The notes under the pieces were generated by a model, which worked only from the letters and a program-made list of their open reading frames with translations, was not told the origin of the DNA and searched no databases. Below, piece after piece: positions 1-13,117 of a DNA stretch of 64,000 nt. This stretch comes from Desmodus rotundus. Lineage: Eukaryota; Chordata; Mammalia; Chiroptera; Phyllostomidae. Made by a program: the position numbers and the translations under genes. The stretch lies in contig NC_071388.1 of NCBI RefSeq assembly GCF_022682495.2, positions 16,169,171 to 16,233,170 on the forward strand, in the 5' to 3' direction. Every line of letters begins with the position of its first letter. The stretch's first letter is position 1.

Positions 1-327
1 AAAGAAGACTTTTTTCTTAGATAAACTTGTATAAAGATGGCTATGACTCTACCCTAGCATAACAAGGAGATTGATTATATCTTTTAGTTCAAGGTTCTAT
101 ATTCACTTTTGTATTAAATATTTGATCAGTTTGCAGGGAGCAGGCTTACAAAGCAAGAAAGTCACGGAGACCCTGCTCTCAGTGACTTGGGTTTGTGCAA
201 AGATTGCAATGCTACAATTAGAAAGAAGGATTACATGCAAGTTTTATCATAACATCCATAAAATGCAGCATTATTTGAGAAGTTTTGTTAATAATAGATT
301 TGAAAATAGCTTTTTAAAAGCAAACTT
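1..327. other. AT-rich DNA, nothing recognised
   Basis: I see no exon, RNA gene or identifiable repeat before the L1 tail that begins near 328. A 100-codon frame crosses this stretch and runs into the L1 tail. Its composition is not protein-like. Confidence 0.5.
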
Positions 328-597
328 AGGGTGGGAGAGATGGATGATAAAGGTGAAGGGGAATAAGAGGTAAAAACCTCCAGTATTAAACAAATATGTA
401 AGTAATAGGATGTAATACATAGCATAGAGATATGAATATAGTCAATATTATTGTAATAACTTTGTATGGTGACAGTTACATATTTATTGTGGTGATCACA
501 ATGTAAGGAATATATATGCCAAATCATGGCATTGTACACCTGAAACTGATATAACATTGTATATCAATTATATTTTTATCAAAATTAAAATAAAAGC
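328..597 (+). mobile_element. Old L1 (L1MA/L1MB-type) 3' UTR tail
   Basis: The stretch near 455-575 has the diagnostic run of old mammalian L1 3' UTRs in order: a 'ttgtatggtgacag' block, a 'gtggtgatca' block, then 'ttgtacacctgaaactgat' and 'aacattgtatatcaa'. It ends in an A-rich tail with AATAAAA at about 588-594. Only the last few hundred bases of the element remain, so it is a 5'-truncated insertion on the plus strand. The subfamily is from memory of the consensus and is approximate. Confidence 0.85.
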
Positions 598-2452
598 AAT
601 AGTTATGTGTATGTAATCAAAAATGTGAACACACTACAACATTTAGAAAATTCTCTTATTACCCTAAGTGCTACTTATAAAGTAATTGGATTTATGGGCA
701 GTATTGCATCATTTTTAGGTCAATAAAACTAACTTTCTATTGTATTAAGCTAAAAATTGCTTTTTTGCTTTTATTTCAATTGCAAATGTTTTGGACCCAG
801 TTTTGATTTTTTTCTATGGCTATTGTTATATTCTCTGTAGGAAAATCTTTAAGAGCATGAAAACAATAATACCATTTTGTAGGATTCAGAATGTTTTTAA
901 AATGCCCAGAACAGAAATTTCAGTGACATTTGTTTTTTAATTTTGAAATCTAGCCTTCAGATTATCACTTGGACAAAAGCCTGGGAAAAATACAAACACC
1001 TTATGTGCGAGTGGGCCACAATCTCTCAAGTTGTTACATTGTAGTCTGACAGAATGGGTGCAGGGAGCTCCCTGTGAGGAGCTGCTCCCGGGAGGAAGGT
1101 CTATTATTCAGCCCAATGATGAAAGTGTTTGTGTCATCCTTGGATACCAGTGAAAATGCTTCCCACACAGAGTGGGATGCATTTCAGTCCTGAGGTTTTC
1201 ATGTGTCAGCTCTGAAAACAAAATGTAGAAAAGCTGCCCAAGAATCTCCAAGAATAGCCTGAGTTAGTAGCAAATGAACAGGCATTCTGTTGGACATATT
1301 GATCCAGTTTGTAATTTCCTTGTTACTTGTTAAAAACCAGAATGTACTTAGAACCTTCGTCTCTGTACAGCATAATATGCCATTGATCTTTTTGTGCAAA
1401 AGCATTTCTTAAGAATATCTGTCCACTTGAACTTTTACATGGGGCGCAGTTGGTTCCAAATGCAAAGCTTAATCAAGATGCACGTGTTACTTTATTGAAT
1501 GGTCACATGAATGAAGGAAAGGCAATGAATAGGAAATCATTCCTACCAAATTTCCAGGTCATGTCATGCAAATACAAGTCAGAAAGAGGTGAGTTGGAAA
1601 TGGCTACTTGTAAATCCAGCCATGTTCAATGAGGATAACGTGCGCCTTTCACTTCTCAGCTTCTGAAACTTTCACATTCACGGTTAGTACTCTTGCTGTG
1701 AAGACTCCCTCGTCTATTTTTGTTGCTTAAATATGGTATTTAATTTTAAAATTAAGTATAAGAATAGAACAAAGGAAGCCAAAGTAATCTGCAAAAAAAC
1801 AAATGATATAAAGGAACTGTTATTTTCATCCCTAAATGAAAATATTTACTTAGTGACCTCCGCACACACTCTATGTTTGGGTTTGGTGGGAATAAAGATA
1901 GAGTTGGAGCATAAACATGGAGAAAACATTTCCTGCAATGCAATAATGTAAACAACACATTTAAATAAATATTGAACATTCAAATTGGAGATTTCAATGG
2001 GAAAGGGTGTAATCAATGCAACAAGGATAGATGAGGTTACAGTTACAATCATAATTAGGAGAATTGTTTTTTAATCTAAGACAAATAAGTATAAAGTATT
2101 CAGAAAAGGACTGTGAGCAAGGGCTCAGACACTGAATAGGAAGTGACAGGGATGGAAGGAAGGCAAGGGTTCGGGAAGATTCAGGAATTCAGGCCGATGA
2201 AACATTGTACACAAGATCATAGAGAAAAAATAAATAGAAATATTTGGGAAACTTTTACTATGCTACTTTGGCTAGAAAAAAGCATTTAAGAAGTCTGGGA
2301 AAATCAAGAGTTGGGTGGCCATATTACTGTGGTAGGTGAGACCTCTGAGACAGAGGGAGAGACTAGAATTTCAAGGCAATACTCTCCCCAGTCTCCCCAG
2401 GCATTCTGGGCCTTTGCTCAAGACAATGTGCTGTGCTTACTTGAACTATTAA
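598..2452. other. Unassigned AT-rich DNA
   Basis: No repeat family, exon or RNA gene is recognised in this interval. A slightly GC-richer stretch at about 1010-1200 has no coding signature. Short frames on both strands are compositional. Confidence 0.45.
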
Positions 2453-2506
2453 GGTTCTTTGTTTGTTTGTTTTGTTTGTTTTGCTTTTTTTTTGGTTTGT
2501 TTTTTA
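2453..2506. repeat. T/TTTG-rich simple repeat
   Basis: Repeated TTTG and TTTTG units run into a poly-T/G stretch. This is low-complexity DNA. A frame crossing it encodes an artificial Phe/Cys/Val-rich hydrophobic stretch. Confidence 0.9.
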
Positions 2507-5221
2507 AGAATAGTTTTCATGAGTCATCTTTATTCTGGGCAAAACTCACTGAAGAATTCAGTAAATAGTATTACTTCCAGGGAACTGAAAGTAACCTATT
2601 TGTGCATCTTTGTTTCTTCATTTTTATTATCAGAAAAAATGTAGACTTTTGCCAGGGTCAACAATACTCCATACTCTTCCACTCTTTAAACACACTGGGT
2701 ACCATTTGGCAAAACCTTTTGTATATCCAATATCCTGGGAGATATACAGAAGAAGAGAGGATACAGTTTTTGTCTTTTTCTGTAAACTTTTCTAATTAAC
2801 TTTCAAGTAAGGCATGATTTGCACATTTTAAATATTTTTCAAAATTAAAATGAATGGCTTTATGTTTGCTTCATAAGTTAATTCTTGAGAAATTTGTATA
2901 TTTAAGTAGATAGATTTAAGAATCCCATTAAGGCTTAGAACTTATATAAGTTTGAACTGGTACATAAATTTCTCACAGCCAGCCAGTGAATATTTTTTAA
3001 AGATTGGGCAATCCTTATAATTTCAGTTTTTTCTATAATTCATGTTAGAGAGCTATTAACTGTACATCCAAATGACTAAAACTCCTAGATATTTTAAGAA
3101 ATGACTTATTATAAACATAATCTTTATTGTTAAATGTTATTTAAGAAAATTGAATATATTCTTCTATGCCAGATGTGTCACAAAAATCTGAAAAATATGA
3201 GACTGAGTCTTCACTAAACTGAGATTCTCGCAGGGTGATGTTAACAGATCTCTGCTGATGGGCTATCTGCCTGTACATCTACGTCAGGAGCCAACATCCG
3301 TAGCTCCCTGCACTGGAAAGAGAAAACAAACAAAACCCTTAAGAGCAATCTTAGGTTTTTTGTTTATTTGTTTTTAGGGTATAACCTGAATCCACATAAA
3401 ATATGCAATATGTTACATTATATTTAATGTGAACATGTCTATATAATTTGCTCCATCTAATTTATTATAACCAGTCTCCATTGTTCTTTGGACAGAAAGA
3501 AATCTAAATAGGCTAGTCTTGCTACTGATGAAGACGTATTAGACTTCACACATGGACCAAATTTGATATGTCATTCTTTTTATAATTAGGATTTGTAACT
3601 AATTCCACTTTCATAAACCACCCATTGCAGATTCCATCCATTGACCCCCCCCCATGTAGAGTGAGGGGCTGAGGAAGAATTCTGTGTGCCAGAGGTGGGG
3701 GTGCCCCTGCAATGGCCATGCTTTTGGTACGAAGGAGTCTATGTAACAGAATCAGCATTCAGAGTATCAGGAGAGAACCATATTTCAGGAGAGATCAGTT
3801 TTCTGGGATCAGTCTGTCTGTCCTGGATGGTCAGCCCATGTTCTAAGCATGTCTAGGCTATAAGTATATCCAGAATGGATAGTGTTTCTCAGCCATTAGT
3901 CTCTCTAGAGAGGTCTCTTTACCCAGACTCTGAGAACAGAGGGCTTAAAAGATATATATTGTTCAGCAGGTGAGAAATACCTTTAGGTTTTTCCTCCACC
4001 TTCTTCTAAGCCTGAAACAATTCCCCTTTTTAGGCTTGAATCTGACTGTGCTTTGAATGTGTGCAAAGAATATGGAATAAAGTCGTCAGGGTACTTCATC
4101 CCTAAACACTCTCGCATGGTTTTCCCAGTGCAAGAAAAGTTTTATTTACAAAGAGAACATTAGTATCACCCTTAAAAGCTTTCCATGAAACTGATGTGGA
4201 TTATTCCCTCGATACTTGACTAAGTCTCACTCCCTGCTTGAAAGCAACTCCACTTGATTTGCCTGATGTCTTGTTCCTTTGCTCTTATTCTCAGTGTCTC
4301 TTATCACCAACGTAGCAGAGCTGACAATACTCTTCCACTTTTCTGCCCATATCCTTTTCCTCCCACCCTAGTAAGACAACTGTTTAGAGGAGAGTCCAGC
4401 TTTTACCTCTCTCCGTTTTTTTTAAATTGCTTTATTTTATACATATTATTATTATTGTATATTAATGTTGTAATTTTGGTATAACAAATCACTTAACACT
4501 ATAACTTCAAACAATTTTATTTATATAAGTAAGGTCCTATAAACTCTTGTAGATATGTTATTAACTCTAGTATACTATCCTGATTTCTCCCCAAACACTC
4601 AGCTTTCTAGTTACATTCTCTCTTCACTCTCTCATCTTTTCTCCAGAACTTCAGAGGCAAATGAGGAGAGGAGAACATTATATAAACAAACAAATACTAA
4701 CAACAGCAACAACAAAAGGCAGGCTTGTCCACCACTACAATGACAGAGGAAGCACATTGAACTTGGTCCAACAAAGTCTTAACAAGACGCCACCTACACA
4801 GCTATGAACAGCCCCTGGCAACTTGACTCAGAGCTTTCCAGTTAAGTCTAGTTTTAAGCTACATAACTTGCCTCCCTCTCATACATAACTCTCAAATGCT
4901 TTCTGCAGCAAAACTTACAATCCCTGCTTGCGTAATTATCTTGTTCCAGGGAATTGAGAGTTCCCATAAGCTCTATGGATTTCTGTTGTTTTGGTTTCAT
5001 TTTTCTTTCTTATGTGCTATTATAGATGGTGATGGTGAAATTAAGAGTAGGGGCCCAGGTAGAGAGAGAAATCACAACCACAACATACAATGCTTATTCT
5101 TAGCTCTTAGTCATTATAATGAAAGCATTCTTTTCTTCATGTCAGGGAATGTTCTAATCAATATGTGGTATTTCTAATAATTATTCTTAGGGATTTGGTA
5201 ACGGAGAAGTCCACGTTTGTA
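2507..5221. other. Unassigned AT-rich DNA
   Basis: No repeat family or exon could be identified with confidence. A run of C at about 3646-3653 and several A/T runs are present. The interval may hold very old repeats that I cannot recognise by eye. Confidence 0.4.
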
Positions 5222-5415
5222 GAAGGTGCACCTGTTTGCGTTTTTCTTCACTGTGCATTTGGTTTCTGCAGGCTGTGCAACGCTGGGGAGCAGATGGAGC
5301 TGGGCTGCAGCCCCGTCTCCCACCCCATGCCCGTTGCCGTGGTCACGTCCCTGGCTGGGTTCCACCTCTGCGCTCTCACCCTGGAGATGCATATTTCCAG
5401 TCCTTTACCCATCGA
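5222..5415. other. GC-rich patch of unknown nature
   Basis: About 190 bases are clearly richer in G+C than the DNA on either side. They start just after a pyrimidine tract ending in TTTCTGCAG (about 5262-5270), which resembles a splice acceptor. All three plus frames and one minus frame stay open across the core (5226-5462, 5236-5445, 5165-5431 plus; 5174-5392 minus). That is what high GC alone gives, so no single frame stands out. No conserved domain is seen. It could be a stray exon-like sequence, a fragment of a processed copy or a repeat I do not recognise. Confidence 0.4.
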
Positions 5416-5945
5416 GTACTTGTTCTTTTAGAAATGAGACCATAATTACATGTTTGTTATAGGTATACAGGCAAATCATCTTGGGGAAAAAAAGAGGGCA
5501 AGAAATAGCACGCTCTCTTTATTAACTCCAGGGATGTTAATTTCTGTCGATAATTATTAAATGTCTATAAATAATAATATCCCTTTCAATAATAATTGGA
5601 CTTATTTTGTCAGCACAGAACCATTAAACATTTAGTGTTTTGGCTGATTTGAATCACATCTAAATCAAATTGGGAAAATCACACAACTTAGTATTTTAAT
5701 TTATTTTTTTTCTGTAAAGTGAGACTACTAGACTTGGAAAATTCCTTCTCATTTAACATTAATAAAAGGTAAACCTAAGCAGCCAATACATATTCACTTA
5801 TTTTTTCTATTTATTTGGAACAGATTGTGTCAATTATAATAAATAATTAGAAAATGTTACTATTTTAGAATTTAGACATCAAGTTGAAGACATAAGATTA
5901 TTGCCTACATAGTAAGTTAAATAATTACAATTTTTAGCTTATCTT
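5416..5945. other. Unassigned AT-rich DNA
   Basis: I see nothing recognisable here other than A/T runs. Confidence 0.45.
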
Positions 5946-6004
5946 TTATATATAAAATATATATATATACACACACATATATATATGACTTGTATATATA
6001 TATA
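5946..6004. repeat. (TA)n/(CA)n dinucleotide microsatellite
   Basis: Alternating TA with a short ACACAC core at about 5970-5978 forms a compound dinucleotide repeat. It is probably length-variable between individuals. Confidence 0.9.
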
Positions 6005-8230
6005 AATCTTATCATTTGTTATAACTTAGTAATTATCTAATCTAAAAGTGCAATGCGACCTTAATTTTAAATAATTGCAACAATTTAATATGATGTTGGT
6101 CCTCAAAGGGAAGCACAGTTAACAAAGAGCAGAGACGTTCCCAATGTCCTATCATATATTCTGAACTTATATTTCATTTTTATTCAGGTTAGTATCATTA
6201 AGTCAAATCTCAAGGAATCTAAAATTGATAATTTAGTTTTCCATTTAACCATGTTTGAAGTACAAGTAGTTCTACTGAAGGGTAAAAAACATAATGGCTA
6301 AGCCATAGCTTTATAGAGATTTTTAAAGAGGCAAATAACAAGTTTGACAATGTGAGAGATAGAAAAATGAATTTCTTGACAGGATAGTTGTTAAATATAT
6401 CAACAAGCTCCTAAAGGAGTTTGTAGAACTGGAGGACTTTAGAAAAATGAAGGATCCTCTTACCTATACTGTAGATAAGGGTTCAGGTAAGATTATGACT
6501 TAGGCAAAAAAAAAAAAAAAAAAAAACCCAGAACTGATGAATGCAAATGAAATTTGGAGCCCTGTAGCTTTTAAATTTATTTTGGAAAATATGATAAAAT
6601 CAGATTTAAAAGTCATACCTTATTATAAAATTTACTAGAGAAGAAATTTGATTTTGAGATATTTTTAAACCAGGAAAATGAGAGGAAATTATTGTCTAAT
6701 TCACGTTAATGCAGGCATTCTCTGTTTTATAGGAAGCAAAGACCTTTATATTCCTATAACCTTTGAAATATTATGAAGAACATTCAAAGACATGTAACTG
6801 GAAACAAAAATAGGAAGTGACAACAGAATTCATTTCATGGAGAAAGACTGTCTTTGTTTAATAAAATATTTTGATGTTCTATTTTTATTGTAAAAAGTAA
6901 ATATACAGAATGCTCCCTGATGGGCCAGCAATTAAAATCATTAGGACAAATTTTGGGGTGGGCTGCAAATGATCAAAAAAGGGAAAGATGGAGGAACAAA
7001 GTGACCCTGAGCTATTTATATTACCAGGACCAGGGCACATGGGTGCTCTGCCCGAGTCAAGGCTCAGCCCCTTGCCCCTTCCTTGAGATACTGTAAGTTC
7101 CCTGCAGTGCCAAGGACCTGCCAGAGTCTGCAGCTGCCTCAATGTAGCACATCGAGTCATGAGTTTTTGAGAAGTGGCTCCGTGGGTCCAGGGTCCCTCT
7201 CTTCCCTTAAAGGATTTCTCATACAGTCACAACCCCCTCTGGAGGGTCAATCATATGCCCAGAGAAGTTCCAGAACTTAATCCTCGTGGGTCGTGTGGAG
7301 TCCTGTAGGTGGCTGGGTTTCAGTGGGGTGGCACTGGGAGTTAATCAGTCCTGCCGGTCAGAGCTCTATTTTTGCACAAGATCACTAGGGATGGGGCCAC
7401 CCAGAACGGAGGACCCTGTTCATGTAGGTGACTATTAGAACCCAAGGTTCTGGACCACTGACATTCACATAAAGGTTTGGCTTGAGTCATGCATCAGGGC
7501 GTGAGGGCATCAGGGCCACAGGCTCACAGCGGCACTGCCTCTGGTCTACAGCACTGGAGTGCTGGTAGGCAGCCCTTGCCCTCTGTGCACCCTCTGGGGG
7601 CACTCAGGAGCTCACCCCACTACAATAGCAAGCTCCTGACCATATACCAACCAGTTCTCCAGGGTGGCTCTGCGACATGACCTGAGCCCACCGCTTCATT
7701 TCAAAGGAAATGTAACATGTGATAAATAAGATAGAAAAGAGTCAGACATTCTTCTATCTAATGCTCCTCATGGGGATAAGTAGAAGGTAGATATATGGTC
7801 AGCATGGAAAGAGATCAAATTCACTGATTATGGCTTAAAGAATTCAAGAGATGCTTTGGATAAAAAAATGTATTGTTTAAATTTCCTGCTATGAAATTCA
7901 GAATGATATATTTAGGATAAATTTTTTTAAATGTGCTACCATTTATATTTTCCTGAATAATCCTGGAATGAGTTTTTGTGGTAATCATCAGCAAAGTCTG
8001 GCAGCAGCTTTCGAAGGAGTCACGCGGGTGTGTATTCCTGGGTGTCTCAAATGATGATGTCACATCATTCACACTGATGAAGCCAACAGTAAATAAAGGG
8101 TTTGAGAAAACAGTAGGGGCAACCAGATCTATATCGTTTCAGTACAAGTCACAGTTCTAAGAAGTCACGGGAATGTGAGTGGTGGTAGTGATGTCACATT
8201 TTCTCACTGCCTTTTCCCATTGCAGTGGAT
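6005..8230. other. Unassigned DNA with a poly-A run and a GC-richer block
   Basis: A run of 21 A lies at 6506-6526. It may be the tail of an old retroposon, but no body is recognisable upstream. About 6890-7690 is visibly richer in G+C than its flanks and has several short frames on both strands, none with a recognisable domain. It has the look of a decayed LTR or other mid-repetitive sequence, but I cannot name a family. Confidence 0.35.
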
Positions 8231-8237
8231 GGGAAGT

Positions 8238-8765
8238 TTGGCAGTGTGGCAGGCAGAATTCTAAGACAGACGCCAACGACTCTCTCCCTTGCATTATCCT
8301 CTTTCCTCCGGGTGTGGGTAGAATCTAGAAAATAAGGAGATATCACTCCTGTAATTATGTTATTTATGGCAGAAGGAAACTTGCCCTGGGTGGGCCTGGC
8401 ACCATCAGGAGAGCCCTTTAAAAGCTGAATATTTTATCTGGCTGGTTGAAGAAGACACTGGAAGCTATTTGGCTGCTCAGGAAGAAAGCAAACGTGCATT
8501 TTGCAATCTATGGAAAACAGAGATCTCAGTTTTACAACCATGAAGAAATGATTGCTCCATCATCATCCAGTGGGCTTGGGAGGAGATCCTGAACCCAGAT
8601 GAGATGCAGAATACCCACCTTCACCTTTATTTTAGGACTTCCAGGCCTTCAGTGGAGAACCATCATAATGTGTCTTGGCTTCTGACCTTTGGCAACTGAG
8701 AGGTAATAAATGTGAGTTGTTTTACTATGCTGTTAGTGGCAATTATACAGCATTAGAATATTAAT
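8238..8765 (+). mobile_element. MLT1/MaLR-like solo LTR
   Basis: The segment opens with 'gtggcaggcagaattctaag' and carries 'gggtgggcctgg' followed by 'gagccctttaaaagc'. It ends with a polyadenylation signal in 'gaggtaataaatgtgagttg' and an AT-rich terminus. This order fits the old mammalian apparent LTR retrotransposon (MaLR) LTRs. The match is from family memory, so the subfamily is not assigned. No internal region is attached, consistent with a solo LTR. The strand is set by the position of the AATAAA. Confidence 0.6.
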
Positions 8766-11574
8766 ATGCTCGGGAACAGCATGTTCATCAATAAATCACT
8801 ACACCTCACCTGAGCCACAATATTTTAACACATTTTTTTAAATAAAAAATTTTATATTGACAGAGTCCCTGCCAAAAAATTTGTCCAAGATCATACTTAT
8901 CCTGTGGGTATCACTGCATCCTAACCATGTATTTTTTTGTTCTGATGCTAAATCTTTTCATTAAGACACAAGTTGAGTTTTCTGTTACTTGCAAAGCACA
9001 CTAAACAATAAACCAATATTATTTGAATTAGTTTAATATAGATGATTTAACTCAATTTTGCTAATATGAATATTCAATCTATAATCAACTGTTTTTTTTT
9101 GTTTTGATTTCTTTTTTCTCTATAGCAGAGGATATACTCATGTTCATGAATTGATTTCTGCTATTAACCCCCGAACCTACAGAATCATTGACAAATGTGG
9201 TACTTGATATTTGTGGTGGCAGCTAGACACTTGCAGGGATCATTGTTCTATTTGTAAATCGCATGAGACATTTGCAAAAATAAACCTTTTATTCAACTAA
9301 GACATTACATCTTTCTTTCTTAAAATCACCTATTATTATCTTAAAATCAACACCACTTGATTCAGACATGACATGGTGGGCAGAGTGGGTTTAAAGTTGT
9401 GATTACACAAACCATGGGGTTTATATTCTTATATTATTTTTATTATGTATTGTATTATTTTCCACATGAACAACTGTAAACCTACTTTTTCCACACCCTG
9501 TATATTTCTGTAGACCTGGTAGAGTCAGGCCATCATTACCAAAGTTGAGTAAGGAAAAGAAGGTAAAATTCTTAAAAATTCTTTCCTTTCAGTTGTATTT
9601 CTAAATATGAGATTTTTCCTGCAGACATATAGGTTAGAATTAATAAAAGGTTTCTTTCAAAATCTCACTTATCATGGTTTAGCTCCTTTGGCTGTTGCCC
9701 ATATATTAGCAAGTTTTAAAATGCAATTGGACAAAATATGTCAATGGGGTCCCTGAACATTGCATGGAAATTCTCAGGGTTCTGGGTTAAGCAAGAACTT
9801 CACACTGAGCCAAAACTGGAATAAACTGATCCTCAAGAAATCATTTTCTTAAGATTGATTTACTTACTTATATAAAGTAACACACTTTGTAGACATTAAA
9901 TCGTATGCCAAACACATGTGCAGTATACAGACACTTGATGGAAAACATTGATGTTCTTTGTGTGTTTCCATATGTTATAGTGAGGGACTGCTTGTACACT
10001 CATGGGAATTTGAAAGAGAACAAAAGAAAACTGTAAACTGTAAAAAAGGATCAGATCAAATGCCATGCTTGCTTCAACATTTTTGACTTTGTTAATGTAA
10101 AAACAGTGTCCTTTTAAATAAATGATTTATTATGATATGAGTTATTTATTAGCTAATTAGTAAATGAATAATAATTCTGTTTTTCTGAGAACAATATATT
10201 TTGGTATGATTTATTACCAGTAGAATTTTTTTAATTGGTTTAAGAATCTGTGATATAGAGTGTATGAAATCAGTTTCTAAAGTTGTATTATTTTGGTACT
10301 TTGTATCAATGATTATGATAATTTAAAAATAGATACCATAGCTATGTATAACATTAATGAACAATGTACTGCTGGGTGCTCATGGTAAAGCAAGGCATTC
10401 ATTTTTAAATTGTAAAAAAATTAACAAAGGTTTTAGCTGTAATTTAGCTATAAAATTTCCATCTTTCCTGAAGTCCATCAGTTATTCTCAATAGCTAATT
10501 TTATCCATATTTTACTACTTTATATTCCTATTTAAAATCTATATTTATTTAGATTTATATACATAGGCAAAATATCTTGAACTCTTAAAAACTAGAACTT
10601 TTTGCAGGCTATAAAATATAGTTTTTAAGTATTCATTTGATAAATTAGAATTTTAATGTGATGCATTTACCACCCACATCATTTTCAATACTGAAATATG
10701 TATAATACAAAATTTCAAACTATAGTTTAAAATGATCTTTCAACAGCATGCCTCTCCAAGATATGTCTTCTTCACTTATTGTTAAAATATTAATTATAGA
10801 TTGAAGAAAGCTTTAAAAAAAAGCTGCTCATCATACCTCTGAAAGCCCTTTGTCATCAGAGTGAAAGTTAGCAAATACAAAAATAAATAATTTTTTTCCT
10901 AAAAAGTGTTACTCGTATTTATATTTGACACATATTATTATAGCCTCCTAGTAAACAGTCTCAACTTTCAGGCTCAAAAGTGCACTCTTTGACAGCCAAG
11001 TGACTACCAGTATTTTTTCTAATCTCTATTCCAATTGATTAATATTTGCTCATCAGCATTTTATTAGCTTGTTTATTTATTAATTGGCTTGACTAAGCAT
11101 TCATCATCTCATCTATGAAATATCTGGAGGTTGACTGTATAGTTTTTAATCATTAAAGAACTTATAGTTAATCTAAAATATATTTGTGCTATGTTAACTT
11201 CCAGTTTATATTCAATATTCTGAAAATTAGATCCAAATTATATATCACAAAGGTTTCTTCAGTGACTCTAGTAGAGCTTATCTCCATCTTAAATGTGAAT
11301 GATATTTTTAATTTATTTGGAAAATATTTAATCAGCCCTTTGTTATTGCTATTCTATGCTAAGCTCTGTGCTGAGCAGAGGGGTATATTACAAGGACATA
11401 TTCCTTCTGAAGTCAGAATTTAGTAACAAACACAATACCTTTAGGCCCAGAAAAAATAACAATGACACAAATCAGAAGTATATGTTCTCTTTAGAACTTA
11501 TTTGATATGAGCTTCATTAGTATTTTAGAAAATTGGTGTTGTGAGTTTATAATGAATTAGTGCATTGAGTTGAT
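8766..11574. other. Repeat-poor AT-rich block
   Basis: Nearly 2.8 kb contain no repeat that I can name and no coding signal. The part at about 10980-11130 has dense TAAT/ATTA homeodomain-type core motifs, including 'tattaattggcttgac'. That is common in conserved non-coding DNA but also expected in AT-rich sequence. Several short frames are compositional. Confidence 0.4.
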
Positions 11575-11925
11575 CAAAAATATTCTCTGAAAAGAAAGAT
11601 TGGAAATGGTGCAAAATAGAGACTCATAGATAACAGTCTGACAGTTGTTGGGTGGGTTGGGTGGGGGATGTGGAGGGATTGACCTAAAACAGAAAAAAGA
11701 GAGAGAAAGAACTCAGGGACAGGAGCAACAGTGTGGTGATTGACTGCCTGGGGGAGGGGCAGGGCAGAGGAGGAGGAGGGCATAGGGGGGATAAATGGTC
11801 CTGGACAAAGACTTGGGGTGGTGAACACACAATACAGCATACAGGTAATGTGTTGTAGAACTGTGCACCTGAAACCTGTAATATTTTGTTAAGCAGCATC
11901 ATGTCAATACATTCAATAAAAAAGA
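11575..11925 (+). mobile_element. L1 3' end, bat-type
   Basis: The segment begins in the terminal L1 region with 'gagactcatagataacag'. It passes a G-rich 3' UTR tract (about 11650-11800) and then has 'gaacacacaatacagcatac', 'gtgcacctgaaacctgtaat' and a terminal AATAAAAAAG-type tail near 11915. The G-rich tract followed by this ending is typical of L1 3' UTRs in bats and related laurasiatherians. The element is 5' truncated to a few hundred bases. Two minus-strand frames across it are artefacts. Confidence 0.85.
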
Positions 11926-12269
11926 AAAAATGGAAGAAGTATGGAGAAGTGCAGAGGAAGACAGAAGACATTCCACATGGACACATGTGATGATGAGGGA
12001 CCGGACCTGGAAATTCAGATGCTAGATTGGGGGCACAGTGAACAGAATACTAAAAGATGTGTAAAAAGAAGACAGCTTAAAGATAGGTCAAAAGCAACAA
12101 TCTAATATCAATTATAAGAATGTTTCTTAAAATTCCTTCAAACATTTCTGAATTCAGTAAATTTTCCTTGATAATTTCTTAATTCAAGTTCCTACCTCCC
12201 ACCAATACTACTGCTACTGATAATAATAATATTAGACAATGTTTATAGAGCACTAGACTAGTAGTCATA
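11926..12269. other. Unassigned DNA
   Basis: The first bases are the A-rich end of the L1 insertion. The rest is not recognised. Confidence 0.4.
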
Positions 12270-12465
12270 AAAATAATAGCCAACAATTACTAAGCATAAT
12301 TAGTGTTCACACCATACTAATGGTGTAAATACTATTATAGCTCCAGTTTGAAAAGACACAAAAGAAGACAAAGAGAATAAATTTTCCCAAATCCTATTGC
12401 AATGGAGCATGGAGTGGAAATTAAAAAGCAGATTTTTGATTATGTAATTAGACCCATACTGCACT
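12270..12465 (+). mobile_element. MIR SINE, diverged
   Basis: The order fits MIR: 'aataatagccaacaattact' at the start, a short central AT-containing core, then a degraded equivalent of the 'cccattttacagatgag' segment and an acid-box-like stretch near 12365-12420. Divergence is high, as expected of this ancient family. Boundaries are approximate. Confidence 0.6.
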
Positions 12466-13117
12466 GTTACCATATTTCATAGCAGAATTGATGCAAGTGA
12501 ATGTGGAACCGTAAGTAAATATGCTTTTGGGACACTTTAAACATATATGAAAATATTGATATTTTTGAAATGTGTTAAAATTCACGAAACAATATGAGGT
12601 TGAATGATGTATTGATGAAGACCTAAAATAATAAGTAAGAAGATTATTTGTTGTGCATGAAAATGCCTTTTCTTATTTAGGCCCCAAGACCATCTATTCT
12701 TTTTCTTTAGTGTCCAATGTGCCATTTCTTGCTAATTTTGTAACCACCACCATGAGAAAAAGGTAGCAGTATCCCATTACACTTAATAACATGGCTCTTC
12801 TCAGCCATTTAGAATGGAAACAACGTGTACATTTAGCCTCTACAGTCACAGATGTCATTTATTTCCTGCTGCCCACATCATTTACATCACGTGGCCGCAT
12901 CCATCCTGTGACACACGAGTATTGAGTTCAGACTCCCTCAGAGGTTGTGACTGTCGGGAAGACAAACTAGCAGACCAATAGCAGCAGCAGCAACAACAAC
13001 GACGACAAAACACCTAGTGGTTTCTTTTTAGCTTTACATGAATTAAAAATCTCAATATCAAACAAGTTGACTCTTGATTTAACCACAAAAATTCTAGAGG
13101 TAAATTTGAAACCTCTA
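12466..13117. other. Unassigned DNA with short CAG/CAA repeat
   Basis: A short run of CAG, CAA and CGA triplets lies at 12981-13006. No other feature is identified. Confidence 0.5.

Noticed and set aside
2311..2644. Cys/Phe-rich frames resembling small membrane proteins
   Set aside because: They translate a TTTG/T-rich simple repeat.
3640..3660. C run as a possible G-quadruplex or promoter feature
   Set aside because: It is a single homopolymer run without the spaced G-tracts needed, and there is no nearby transcript signal.
11574..11986. Two overlapping minus-strand frames, Pro/Ser-rich, about 90-100 codons
   Set aside because: They are the antisense of the G-rich L1 3' UTR at 11575-11925.
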